DNA of 31,954 nucleotides, taken from NCBI GenBank assembly GCA_965214125.1, contig CBDCBA010000023.1, positions 1 through 31,954 of the forward strand. Reading direction: 5' to 3'. This document shows positions 16,060 to 23,895 of the stretch, one piece after another. This stretch comes from CBDCBA01 sp965214125 (lineage in GTDB: Bacteria; Planctomycetota; Phycisphaerae; Tepidisphaerales; Tepidisphaeraceae). Numbering within the stretch: position 1 is the first letter of the stretch; the number at the start of each line of letters is the position of its first letter. The position numbers were made by a program, and so were the translations under genes. The notes below the pieces were generated by a model that made no database searches, was not told where the DNA came from, and saw only the letters and a program-made list of their open reading frames with translations.

Positions 16060-17784
16060 ATGAGCACGACGCACGGACCATTGTCGATGCCGACGTTCGC
16101 CCGCGCCGCGGGCGACGGCCGCATCGAGGTGATCGAAGCGGCCTCGCCGCGGGATCGAACAACCGATCGAGACGATCGCAAGATCGTCTTCATCAATCCG
16201 CCGTACGAACGCATCGCGCCGGGGTACGGGTTCGTCAAGCACATCACCAATCGCTCGCCGAGCCTGGGCCTGTTGCACCTGGCGGCGGAGGTGCGCCAGC
16301 ACGGGTGGCAGCCGAGCATTATCGAGAGCGACGTGGAGGACCTCGACGTCGCCGCCGTCGCCAAGCGGGTGATCGAGGCCAAGCCCGCGTACGTCGGGAT
16401 CACGCTGTTCACCGTCGGCGTGGCCGGCAGCGTGGAGATCGCCCGGCGGATCAAGGCCGAGCTCCCCGACATCAAGATCATCGTCGGCGGGCCGCACATC
16501 AGCTCGATGGGGCCGGACACCGTCGCCCGCTTCAGCGCCTTCGACGTCGCCGTGCAGGGGGAGGGGGAGAAGATTCTCGTCAACCTCCTGAACACTTACG
16601 AAGCCGGCGACGACCTGGCGAACGTGCGCGGCATCATCTACCGCGACGCCGGCGTGGTGCGCGTCAATCCGCCGGACAAGACCGACAACATCCTCGACGA
16701 GTTGCCCTTCCCCGCGTGGGACCTGTTGCCGGGCTTCCCGCACAAGTACCCGCTGGCGATCTACGACTACCCGCGCGGCCCGGTCGCCACGATCGCGGCC
16801 AGCCGTGGCTGCCCGTTCCACTGCAAGTTCTGCGATACGAGCACCTTCGGCGCCCGCGTGCGCTACTACTCGCCGGCAAAGGTCGTGGAGATGATGGAGC
16901 ACCTCCGCGACACGTACGGCGTGCGGCACGTGCTCTTCGTCGACGACCTGTTCTTGGCGAGTCGCAAGCGGACGACGGCGTTCTGCAACCTCGTGATCGA
17001 GCGCGGCATCAAGATGACGTGGAGCTGCGCCGCCCGCGTCGACACGGTCTGGCCGCCGCTGCTGGAACTGATGAAACAGGCCGGGTGCTGGCAGATCAGC
17101 TTTGGCCTGGAGACCGGCGACGCCGAGATGCTGGTCAAGATGGACAAGGTCGCCAAGCTCGAGCGCAGCGAGCAGGCCGTGAAGGAGACCGCCGCCGCGG
17201 GCATCCGCGTCAAGGGCCTGTTCATGCTCGGCTATCCCGGCGAAACGGAGGAATCGATCGCCAAGACCAAGGCGTACGTCCATCGGATCCCGATGACGAT
17301 TATGAACCTGACCAAGTTCACGCCCTACCCCGGCAGCCCGATCTACCGCGAGCTTTACGGCACGAACATCCGCGAGGACCACTGGTCGAAGATGAACGGC
17401 ATGAACTTCGTCTGGACGCCCGACGGCATCGACGCGGCCACGCTCGACCGGCATTACCAGCAGATTCTGGCGTCGTTCTACAAGCGCAAGCCCGTCCGCC
17501 GGCAGTACGCGCACCTGACGGTCCGCCACCCCGAGCATTTGCGGCGCCTGGCCCGCTTCGGCGGCGGGCTCGGGCTGGCCAAGCTCAAGAGCCTTGTCTC
17601 CGGCCGCCGCGGCCTGCTTCACAAGGAGGGCCTGGCCGACCTGGACCACCCCCACCAGTACGACGTGCAGCCCGAGGAGCCCGCGCCCGTCAAGCACGCG
17701 CCCGACCCGTCCGCATCCTCCTGCTCAAGCGACACGCCGCGCGAGACGATGGTCACGCTCGGCATCGCGAAGAAGTCGAAGTAG
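16060..17784 (+). CDS. B12-binding-domain radical SAM protein
   Basis: 574 residues. The N-terminal 200 or so form a Rossmann-like B12-binding-type domain starting at Lys-Ile-Val-Phe-Ile-Asn-Pro-Pro-Tyr, with Ile-Val-Gly-Gly-Pro-His, but without the DxHxxG cobalt-ligand motif. The radical SAM core follows, with the 4Fe-4S motif Cys251-X3-Cys255-X2-Cys258 in Arg-Gly-Cys-Pro-Phe-His-Cys-Lys-Phe-Cys, and further family features (Phe-Gly-Leu-Glu-Thr-Gly and Leu-Gly-Tyr-Pro-Gly-Glu-Thr). Family members do methylations, ring closures and similar radical reactions; the substrate cannot be read from sequence. The start is uncertain: ATG 16060 is preferred, ATG 16087 or TTG 16015 are possible. The next gene starts 36 bp downstream and is probably in the same operon. 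Confidence 0.85.
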   Translation: MSTTHGPLSMPTFARAAGDGRIEVIEAASPRDRTTDRDDRKIVFINPPYERIAPGYGFVKHITNRSPSLGLLHLAAEVRQHGWQPSIIESDVEDLDVAAVAKRVIEAKPAYVGITLFTVGVAGSVEIARRIKAELPDIKIIVGGPHISSMGPDTVARFSAFDVAVQGEGEKILVNLLNTYEAGDDLANVRGIIYRDAGVVRVNPPDKTDNILDELPFPAWDLLPGFPHKYPLAIYDYPRGPVATIAASRGCPFHCKFCDTSTFGARVRYYSPAKVVEMMEHLRDTYGVRHVLFVDDLFLASRKRTTAFCNLVIERGIKMTWSCAARVDTVWPPLLELMKQAGCWQISFGLETGDAEMLVKMDKVAKLERSEQAVKETAAAGIRVKGLFMLGYPGETEESIAKTKAYVHRIPMTIMNLTKFTPYPGSPIYRELYGTNIREDHWSKMNGMNFVWTPDGIDAATLDRHYQQILASFYKRKPVRRQYAHLTVRHPEHLRRLARFGGGLGLAKLKSLVSGRRGLLHKEGLADLDHPHQYDVQPEEPAPVKHAPDPSASSCSSDTPRETMVTLGIAKKSK

Positions 17785-17820
17785 GGTGGGCCGTGCTCAA
17801 CCTCCATCTACAGTCGCGGC

Positions 17821-18588
17821 GTGATTCGGTTCTACAAGTTTCGCGACGAGCTCCTCGCCCCGCGGCCGGCGAAGGACGTTTACGTGAAGCGCCCGACCGG
17901 CCGCGGCTGGCCCGAGGAGTGCCCGCCGATCCGCGCCGCCAACGCCTTTGGCTTCGACCTGCTGGCGAACTTCGACGTCGCCTTCATGAAGAACCCCGAC
18001 GGCACCTGGCACGCCGAGCCGGACGTGGAACTCGCCAGCGACTTCGACTGGTCCGCCACCGAAAACGCTCCGGCCCGGCCACTCGTGCAGAACTACGCCT
18101 GGTTTTGGGAAAAAGGCCAGCAGTTGCCGCACGTCATCACCGACGACGTCTTCGCCGAGGTGCGGAATCAAGTGAAGGTGTCGACGTTCTTGTTCCTCGC
18201 AACCGACCCGAACGAGATCCTGCTCTTCGCCGACCCGCCCAACGCGCCGCCGATGCAGGAGCGCGGTTGGCGGGCGATGAGCGCGATCGCGGAAACGGAC
18301 TGGTACCCGGCCAGTTACCCGTGGCACGTTGTGCTCGAGCTCGATTCGTCGCGCGACCGCGTCGAGATCAGCAAGGGCGACGTCCTCTGCCGCCTCACGC
18401 CGCTGCGGCGCGACACCTACTTCGCCGGCCCGATGACCGAAAGCGACTTCGACGCCTTCTTCACCCGCGGCCAACGCTGGCTGAGCGCGCACGGCAAGCC
18501 GCACGATGCGGGCGGGGGCGAAGCGCTCGACATCACGAAAACCTACGTGAAGCAGCAGGCGCGCAGCCGGTTTATCGTGTTGGATTGA
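17821..18588 (+). CDS. DUF6065-like protein of unknown function
   Basis: 255 residues, no signal peptide or membrane segment. It has a conserved-looking N-terminal block Pro-Pro-Ile-Arg-Ala-Ala-Asn-Ala-Phe-Gly-Phe-Asp and a middle block Trp-Tyr-Pro-Ala-Ser-Tyr-Pro-Trp-His, which remind me of the DUF6065 family; I hold this at moderate confidence. No catalytic motif is recognised. The start is GTG 17821; the first in-frame ATG is 56 codons further on and would delete the conserved block. Placed 36 bp after the radical SAM gene on the same strand and 5 bp before the GNAT gene, so the three may form one transcript and one modification pathway. Confidence 0.7.
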   Translation: MIRFYKFRDELLAPRPAKDVYVKRPTGRGWPEECPPIRAANAFGFDLLANFDVAFMKNPDGTWHAEPDVELASDFDWSATENAPARPLVQNYAWFWEKGQQLPHVITDDVFAEVRNQVKVSTFLFLATDPNEILLFADPPNAPPMQERGWRAMSAIAETDWYPASYPWHVVLELDSSRDRVEISKGDVLCRLTPLRRDTYFAGPMTESDFDAFFTRGQRWLSAHGKPHDAGGGEALDITKTYVKQQARSRFIVLD

Positions 18589-18593
18589 GCACC

Positions 18594-19076
18594 ATGTGCG
18601 ACGTTCTCATCCGAGACGCGGGCCTGGGCGACGTGTCGTCCTTCGCGACCATCTTCCTCGAAGCAATCGACGGTTGCGCTGGCGAGGCGTTCACGCCCGG
18701 GCAGGTCGAGGCGTGGTCGGCGTCGGCGGCCGACGCGAGAGCGTTCGGCCACCGGATGCTGCTCGCCCGGGCGTTCCTTGCCGAGATGGCCGGCAACGCC
18801 GTTGGCTTCGCCACGCTTGAGGCGGACGGGCGCGTCGGCATGCTGTACGTGCGCGGCGATGTTCAGCGGCGGGGCGTCGGCGTTCGGCTGCTCGCGGCGG
18901 TGGTCGAGGCGGCCCGTGCCGCGGGACTGTCGCGACTTCACGCCGAGGCGAGCGACTTCAGCCGCGGCACGTTCGAGCGGGCCGGCTTCCGCGTGACAGG
19001 CCTCGAGCAAATCGAGCGGCACGGTGAAATTTTCACGCGTCATCTCGTTTCGCTCGATCTCTCGGCGGCAGAGTAG
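18594..19076 (+). CDS. GNAT family N-acetyltransferase
   Basis: 160 residues in the GNAT fold. The acetyl-CoA pyrophosphate-binding segment is Gln-Arg-Arg-Gly-Val-Gly-Val-Arg-Leu-Leu, preceded by the strand Gly-Met-Leu-Tyr-Val and followed by Arg-Leu-His-Ala-Glu-Ala and the C-terminal Phe-Glu-Arg-Ala-Gly-Phe. Such enzymes acetylate an amine on a small molecule or protein; the substrate is not evident. ATG 18594 is 5 bp after the stop of the DUF6065-like gene. Confidence 0.85.
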   Translation: MCDVLIRDAGLGDVSSFATIFLEAIDGCAGEAFTPGQVEAWSASAADARAFGHRMLLARAFLAEMAGNAVGFATLEADGRVGMLYVRGDVQRRGVGVRLLAAVVEAARAAGLSRLHAEASDFSRGTFERAGFRVTGLEQIERHGEIFTRHLVSLDLSAAE

Positions 19077-19084
19077 GATTCGCC

Positions 19085-19315
19085 ATGCCCGTTCACGACT
19101 TCACCTGCGCCGCCTGCGGCCACCAATTCGACAAGCTGTTCCGTTCGATCGGCGACAAGCCCAAGGCCGAGTGCCCCAAGTGCGGCAGCGTCAAGACCGA
19201 GCGGGCATTGTCGCTCGTCCACGCCGGCAAAAGCGAGTCGAACGGCGGCGGGGCGGAGGAGGTGCCCATGTGCGGCCGCTGCGGCGTGCCGGGGCCGTGC
19301 GGGATGGGGGAGTAG
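19085..19315 (+). CDS. FmdB family zinc-ribbon protein
   Basis: 76 residues. The start Met-Pro-Val-His-Asp-Phe-Thr-Cys and the pairs Cys8-X2-Cys11 and Cys30-X2-Cys33 form the FmdB/CxxC_CxxC_SSSS zinc ribbon. The C-terminus has a further cluster (Met-Cys-Gly-Arg-Cys-Gly...Cys-Gly) common in this family. The role is poorly known (proposed regulatory). ATG 19085 has AGGA about 7 nt upstream and follows the GNAT stop by 8 bp. Confidence 0.85.
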   Translation: MPVHDFTCAACGHQFDKLFRSIGDKPKAECPKCGSVKTERALSLVHAGKSESNGGGAEEVPMCGRCGVPGPCGMGE

Positions 19316-19343
19316 ATCGACGTCGGCCGCGCACGATTCTCCA

Positions 19344-19491
19344 TAGCCGCGACTCAACGAGTCGCGGGCTCAGTTGACGCCGCAGGTTCAACTGATCAGA
19401 GAATCCCCGGTGAGGTGCAACTCGGTCGTCGTTTCGTGCGGTAACGACGCATCCGCAGTTCCTCAGCCCGCGACTCGTTGAGTCGCGGCTA
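19344..19491. repeat. 148-bp composite palindromic element with 27-bp terminal inverted repeats
   Basis: The outer arms 19344-19370 and 19465-19491 are exact inverted copies over 27 nt. Each arm is itself a hairpin (GCGACTC-AAC-GAGTCGC plus an outer AGCC/GGCT). Inside are two more perfect 7-bp stems: 19371-19377 with 19388-19394, and 19427-19433 with 19443-19449. TA is at both ends. No coding potential. It resembles a REP/BIME-like or MITE-like element and sits between the convergent fmdB-like and flagellin genes. Confidence 0.8.
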
Positions 19492-19513
19492 GGCCGAGGG
19501 GACGCAAACGACA

Positions 19514-19545
19514 CCGGCGGCCGCCCCGTGTGAGGCGGCCGCCGG
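19514..19545 (-). terminator. Hairpin terminator of the flagellin gene
   Basis: Perfect 12-bp GC stem (19514-19525 with 19534-19545) and an 8-nt loop, 45 nt beyond the flagellin stop. The sequence after it on the minus strand is only mildly T-rich (GTCGTTTGCG), so termination is likely but not textbook. Confidence 0.65.
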
Positions 19546-19590
19546 GCCTGCGATCCCATGTGTTGCTGGAATCCACGTGTTGCTGACCGC

Positions 19591-20997
19591 TTACTGCAAC
19601 AGCGCAAGCACCTGCTGCGGGGCCTGGTTGGCCTGGCTCAGCACCGAGGTGTTGGCCTGTGCCAGAATCTGGGAGCGGGTCAGGGCGGCCGTTTCCATCG
19701 CGAAGTCGGCGTCGCGGATGGTGCTCTCGGCCGCGGTCACGTTCTCGAGCGCAACGCTCAGGCTCGTGACGTTGGTCTCCAGCACGCTCTTCTGCAACGC
19801 GCCGAGCCGGCCGCGTAGGGTGGCGACCTCCTTGATGGCCTCGTTCAGGATGCGCTGCGCCTGGGTGGTGTTGCCGCTGACGAGGCTGTTGTCCCCGCCG
19901 CTGCCGAGCTCGTTGAGGAAGCCCTCGCTGTTGTTGCCCAGGCGGCTGGTGGCGACGCTGCCGATGCCGATGCTGATCTGGCTTTGACGCTGCACGCTCG
20001 AGCCGATCTGAAACGTCGTCCCGCCGCCGCTGATATCGAAGGTGGCGGTGGTGGCCGTCTGCTGGGCGAAGTCGGCGTCGAGCGTGACCTCGATGTCGAG
20101 CGAGCCGTTGTTGGCCTTGACGACCAGGCCGTCGGCCTCGGCGGTGGTGCCGTTGACGTTCACCTGCGCGTCGACGCCGTTGTCCTTCGTGGCGCTGGCG
20201 GCCGCGAACACGCCGCTGATCGCCTCGACGGTCACGAACTGCTTCGAGCCGTACTCGGTCGAGTCGAAGTGCAGGAAGCTGCCGCTGACCGTCGCGCTCA
20301 CGCCCGTGGCGGCCGTCAGGTTGTTCACCGCGAAGGCGACGGCGCTGACGGCGGTGTTGGAGCCAAAGCTGATCTGCTCGACGCCGTTGCGCCCGCCGAT
20401 CTCCAGCGTGGTGTTCTGGTTGCTGGTGGTCGCGCCGCTGTAGGTGATGCGGGCGGTCTCGGCCGAACCCGTCACCTCGACGGCGACGTTCATGCTGCCG
20501 TTGTCGGGCAGCTTGGCGGCGTTGACCTTGACGTCGATCGCCTGACTGGCGGCAACGTTCTCGAGCTGGTAATCGAGCTGCCCGTTGAGCAACTGCCGGC
20601 CGTTGAACTGCGTGGAGTTGCTGATCCGGTTGATGCTACCCAGGATCGCGTCGACCTGGAGCTGGTTGGCCTCGATCTCCTCGGTGCTGAGCGCGCCGGT
20701 GTTGGCGGCTTCGTTGGTCAGGCTCTGCATCTGCAAGAGCAGGCTGTTGACCTCGGCCAACGCGCCCTCCGCGGTGTTGAGCACGTTGCTGGCGCGGTTC
20801 GAGTTGTCGATCGCCTGGCGAAGCCCGGCCATCTCGCTGCGCATGTTCTCGCTGGCGATCAGGGCGGCCGGGCCATCCTTGCCGGTGTTGATCTTCAGGC
20901 CCGTGCTCAGGCGCTGCAGGCGCGTCGAGAGGTCGTCGTTGTTCTGGCTGAGGCTGCGCTGCGCTTGCAGCGATGTGATGTTGGTGTTGATCCGCAT
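19591..20997 (-). CDS. fliC: Flagellin
   Basis: 468 residues. The N-terminal D0/D1 domain (1 to about 145) begins Met-Arg-Ile-Asn-Thr-Asn-Ile-Thr-Ser-Leu, with Arg-Leu-Ser-Thr-Gly-Leu-Lys-Ile-Asn. The C-terminal D1/D0 domain (about 385-468) has Leu-Glu-Asn-Val-Thr-Ala-Ala-Glu-Ser-Thr-Ile-Arg-Asp-Ala-Asp and ends Gln-Val-Leu-Ala-Leu-Leu-Gln. The Thr/Ser/Asn-rich middle is the variable, surface-exposed part. It is the filament subunit, secreted by the flagellar type III apparatus, so it has no signal peptide. ATG 20997 is set by a GGAGG site (complement of 21004-21008) 6 nt upstream and by the canonical N-terminus; the longer open frame is rejected. It stands alone, with no flagellar genes in the window. 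I found no convincing sigma-28 or sigma-54 promoter in the 250 bp upstream. Confidence 0.96.
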   Translation of the reverse strand: MRINTNITSLQAQRSLSQNNDDLSTRLQRLSTGLKINTGKDGPAALIASENMRSEMAGLRQAIDNSNRASNVLNTAEGALAEVNSLLLQMQSLTNEAANTGALSTEEIEANQLQVDAILGSINRISNSTQFNGRQLLNGQLDYQLENVAASQAIDVKVNAAKLPDNGSMNVAVEVTGSAETARITYSGATTSNQNTTLEIGGRNGVEQISFGSNTAVSAVAFAVNNLTAATGVSATVSGSFLHFDSTEYGSKQFVTVEAISGVFAAASATKDNGVDAQVNVNGTTAEADGLVVKANNGSLDIEVTLDADFAQQTATTATFDISGGGTTFQIGSSVQRQSQISIGIGSVATSRLGNNSEGFLNELGSGGDNSLVSGNTTQAQRILNEAIKEVATLRGRLGALQKSVLETNVTSLSVALENVTAAESTIRDADFAMETAALTRSQILAQANTSVLSQANQAPQQVLALLQ

Positions 20998-21122
20998 CGA
21001 GATCCTCCGTGATCCGATTGGGGGAAGTTGGCTTGTTGCCCCTTCATCCGTGAAGCGGCGACGAAGGAAGTTTCGACCGTTCGAACGCTGTCCCAGCAGA
21101 CGACGCAAGGGCCGATAATCGC

Positions 21123-21229
21123 AAGGATGAAGGCGGAAGGATCAAGGATGAACCCGAGGCAGAGCCCGACGATTGGCAGCGACTCGGGTCGAGCTCGGGT
21201 TCATCCTTCATCCTTCCGCCTTCATCCTT
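21123..21229. repeat. 36-bp near-perfect inverted repeat between flagellin and pheT
   Basis: Arms 21123-21158 and 21194-21229 are inverted copies with a single mismatch, separated by 35 nt. Each arm is built from repeated AAGGATGAA-type units around GGCGGAAGG. If transcribed, it would form a very long hairpin ending 17 nt before the pheT start. It has no coding content. It may be a mobile palindromic (MITE-like) element or a pheT leader/flagellin upstream structure. Confidence 0.8.
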
Positions 21230-21246
21230 TCCCCCTACTCTCCTCC

Positions 21247-23244
21247 ATGCAGACCAGCCTCGAGTGGCTTAGCGACTTCCTCGACCCCGTGCCGCCCGTC
21301 GGCGACGCCGGCGAGGCGCTGACGATGGGCGGGTATCCCGTCGAAGCCACGAGCAACGTCGGGGGCGTCGACGTGATGGACGTGGAGATCACCAGCAACC
21401 GACCTGACCTGCTCTGCCACGTCGGCGTCGCCCGCGAATTCGCCGCCCTCACCGGCGGGCGCTTTTCGGCCACCTTCAAGACGCCGAAGACGATTGCCGA
21501 GAAGGCCGCCGACGCGACGAGCGTCTCGATCGAGCGGCCGGACCTTTGCCCGCACTACACGGCCCGCATCCTGCGCAACGTGACCGTCGGCCCGTCGCCC
21601 GACTGGATGCGGCGCCGGCTCGAACAGGTGGGTTTGCGCCCGATCAACAACGTCGTCGACGTCACCAACTACGTCCTCTACGAGCTCGGCCAGCCGCTGC
21701 ACGCCTTCGATTTCGACCAGCTCGCCGGCGGCCGCATCGTGGTGAGGGCGGCGCGGGAGGGAGAACAGCTCACGACCCTCGACGGCGTCGACCGCACGCT
21801 GACCTCCGACATGCTCGTCATCGCCGACGCCGACAAGCCCGCGGCCCTGGCGGGCGTCATGGGCGGCGAGTTCAGCGAAGTCACGGCCGGCACGACCACA
21901 ATTCTACTGGAATCTGCTCGTTTCGACCCGCTGAGCGTCCGCAAGACCAGCCGCCGGCTCAAGCTGATGAGCGATTCCAGCTACCGCTTCGAGCGGGGCC
22001 TCGACCCGACGCTGGCCGAGCGGGCGTCGCTGCGGGCGTGCGAGCTGATCCTGCAAACCGCCGGCGGCGAACTGCTGGACGGCCACGCCGAGGCCGGCAC
22101 CGGCGACGTCGTGCCCGACGAGCTGGCGCTGCGGCTGTCGGAGATGAAGCGCATCCTTGGCGTCGACCTGCCGCCCACAGAGGTGGCCGCGGCGCTCGAC
22201 CGGCTCGGCTTTGCCCCCAGCGCTGGGCCGGAGGCGATTGAGGTCACGGTCCCGACGCACCGGCTCGATGTCTCGATCGAGGCCGATCTGATCGAGGAGG
22301 CGGCCCGCGTTGTCGGGTATGACAAGATCCCGCTGCGCGAGCGCATCGAGGTGGTGGTCAAGCCGGTCAATCCGGAGATCGTCGCCCTCGACGCCGTGCG
22401 CGATGCGCTGACGGCGGCGGGGTATTTCGAGGCCGTCACGTTCAGCTTTGTCAGCGACGCATTGCAGTCGCAGTTCCTGCCGGACGGGGCGAAGTTGCGG
22501 CGGGTCGATCCGAATGTGCGCAAGGCCGACAGCCACCTGCGGCCGAGCGTGCTGCCGGGGCTGCTCGAAGCGTTGCGTTACAACGAGACGGTCGGCAACG
22601 GCGTGGTCAAGCTCTTCGAGAGCGGCAGCGCGTTCTGGCGCGATAGCGAACCGGTTGAGCGTCGGCGGATCGCACTCGTCGGCGCCGACTACGCCGGCTG
22701 CCGCGGGGCGGTGGAACTGCTGCTCAGCCGACTGGACAACGAGCGGCCCGTGCGCGTCGAGCCGGCGGCAGCGCCCGGCTTTGCCAGGGGCGTCTGCGGC
22801 CGGGTGATCTGGGGCGATGCCGACGTGGGCGTGATCGGCGTGGCCGATCGGCGGGTGGCCGAGTCGCTCTCGCTCGACGCCCGGCCGGCGATGGCGGAAC
22901 TCGATCTCGAACCCCTGTTTGCCGGCTACCAGCCTGTGCCGACGAACCGCCCGCTCGGCCGCTTCCCGGCAGCGCGGCGGGACGTGTCGCTGCTGGTCGA
23001 CGAGGCCGTGACCTACGCCGCTTTGGCGAGGCTCGCCGAGGAGTCGGGGCTGAACGATTTAGAGGCAATCGAGCACGGCGGCACCTACCGCGGCAAGCCA
23101 CTCTCGGCGGGGACGAAGTCGATTACCCTCTCGCTGAGCTTTCGGCGGCCCAACGCCACGGTGCCGCGCGAGGCGACCGAGGCGGAGGTGGCGACGTTCG
23201 TTGAAGCGGCGCGGGCGGCGGTCGGGGCCGAGCAGCGGTCGTAG
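21247..23244 (+). CDS. pheT: Phenylalanyl-tRNA synthetase beta subunit (short form)
   Basis: 665 residues, shorter than the roughly 790 of the common bacterial form. The N-terminus goes from Met-Gly-Gly-Tyr-Pro-Val-Glu directly to Val-Glu-Ile-Thr-Ser-Asn-Arg-Pro-Asp-Leu, so the tRNA-binding EMAP/OB domain of about 110 residues is absent. The B3/B4 editing domain, the B5 domain and the synthetase-like core follow. The C-terminus (about 562-660) is the FDX-ACB anticodon-binding domain with Phe-Pro-Ala-Ala-Arg-Arg-Asp-Val-Ser. It pairs with PheS to charge tRNA-Phe; pheS is not next to it, unlike the usual pheST operon. ATG 21247 gives the typical start; no clear ribosome site. Confidence 0.95.
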   Translation: MQTSLEWLSDFLDPVPPVGDAGEALTMGGYPVEATSNVGGVDVMDVEITSNRPDLLCHVGVAREFAALTGGRFSATFKTPKTIAEKAADATSVSIERPDLCPHYTARILRNVTVGPSPDWMRRRLEQVGLRPINNVVDVTNYVLYELGQPLHAFDFDQLAGGRIVVRAAREGEQLTTLDGVDRTLTSDMLVIADADKPAALAGVMGGEFSEVTAGTTTILLESARFDPLSVRKTSRRLKLMSDSSYRFERGLDPTLAERASLRACELILQTAGGELLDGHAEAGTGDVVPDELALRLSEMKRILGVDLPPTEVAAALDRLGFAPSAGPEAIEVTVPTHRLDVSIEADLIEEAARVVGYDKIPLRERIEVVVKPVNPEIVALDAVRDALTAAGYFEAVTFSFVSDALQSQFLPDGAKLRRVDPNVRKADSHLRPSVLPGLLEALRYNETVGNGVVKLFESGSAFWRDSEPVERRRIALVGADYAGCRGAVELLLSRLDNERPVRVEPAAAPGFARGVCGRVIWGDADVGVIGVADRRVAESLSLDARPAMAELDLEPLFAGYQPVPTNRPLGRFPAARRDVSLLVDEAVTYAALARLAEESGLNDLEAIEHGGTYRGKPLSAGTKSITLSLSFRRPNATVPREATEAEVATFVEAARAAVGAEQRS

Positions 23245-23369
23245 CAAACTTGCAGCAACGGTGTGAGCGTCCTACGGTCGTGGCCCCTTTGACCCCCGCA
23301 CCGGCTGGCCGCGTGGCCTGGCTGAGCGGCGGGTGACGGCCGAATCGGCCCAACGGACCCAAGACGCAC

Positions 23370-23639
23370 ATGTCCCTCGCGACCGAAGAAAAGCAGCAGA
23401 TCGTCACCGACTACCAGCGCAAGGACGCCGACACCGGCAGCCCCGAGGTGCAGGTGGCCATCTACACCAAGCGCATCGCCGAGCTCACCGAGCACCTGAA
23501 GATTCACAAGAAGGACTTCTCCAGCCGGCGCGGCCTGTTGAAGATGGTCGCCAAGCGCACGCACCTGCTGAAGTACCTTCAGAAGCACGATCGCAGCCGC
23601 TACCAGGAACTCATCGGCCGGCTCGGCCTTCGCAAGTAA
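23370..23639 (+). CDS. rpsO: Ribosomal protein S15
   Basis: 89 residues, full family length, with the typical Asp-Thr-Gly-Ser-Pro-Glu-Val-Gln segment and the His-Lys-Lys-Asp-Phe...Arg-Arg-Gly-Leu block. It binds 16S rRNA in the small-subunit platform. It has its own 125-bp upstream region with a small hairpin (GGCCG-AAT-CGGCC, 23338-23350) 20 nt before the ATG; S15 often represses its own translation through leader structure, but that is inference here. No strong ribosome site. It is followed by a terminator and then pnp, the conserved rpsO-pnp order. Confidence 0.97.
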   Translation: MSLATEEKQQIVTDYQRKDADTGSPEVQVAIYTKRIAELTEHLKIHKKDFSSRRGLLKMVAKRTHLLKYLQKHDRSRYQELIGRLGLRK

Positions 23640-23655
23640 CGCTCGCCCGACCACG

Positions 23656-23690
23656 CGGGGCACGGTTTCGGCCGTGCCCCGTCTTGTTGG
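23656..23690 (+). terminator. rpsO terminator
   Basis: A 10-bp perfect stem (23656-23665 with 23672-23681) and a 6-nt TTTCGG loop, followed by TCTTGTTGG, 17 nt after the rpsO stop. A good intrinsic terminator, or attenuator if transcription continues into pnp. Confidence 0.8.
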
Positions 23691-23770
23691 TTCGGCGCCC
23701 CTCCCCCGTTCGCCGACGCCCGTTTCGACCCGCCGCCCGCGGGCGTCCACCCTCGCCGGCCTGTCGCCCG

Positions 23771-23846
23771 TCGGTCTCCCACAGATGCACACCCCTCGGG
23801 ACTCGCACGACCGCGACTCCCCTCGGCTGTCCATCTGTGGAACCGA
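23771..23846 (+). promoter_or_regulatory. Long stem-loop in the pnp leader
   Basis: CCACAGATG (23779-23787) pairs exactly with CATCTGTGG (23832-23840). TCGGT (23771-23775) pairs with ACCGA (23842-23846) across a small internal loop. The structure lies 49 nt before the pnp start. In enterobacteria the pnp leader hairpin is cut by RNase III for autoregulation; an analogous role here is inference. Confidence 0.5.
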
Positions 23847-23895
23847 GCGCCGCAGCCTCCGCCGGCCCCTTCGCCTTCGGGCGGCCCCCACCGAT

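Noticed and set aside
15858..18593. Long plus-strand frame upstream of the GNAT start
   Set aside because: It is the Arg-rich out-of-phase reading of the radical SAM and DUF6065-like genes; only the part from ATG 18594 encodes the GNAT protein.
21111..21118. GCCGATAA, a match to the sigma-28 -10 element, near flagellin
   Set aside because: It points away from the flagellin gene and has no TAAA-type -35 at the right distance; likely chance.
23250..23278. TTGCAG-17-TACGGT as an rpsO promoter
   Set aside because: Only 3 of 6 matches in each hexamer; not distinguishable from background in this GC-rich sequence.
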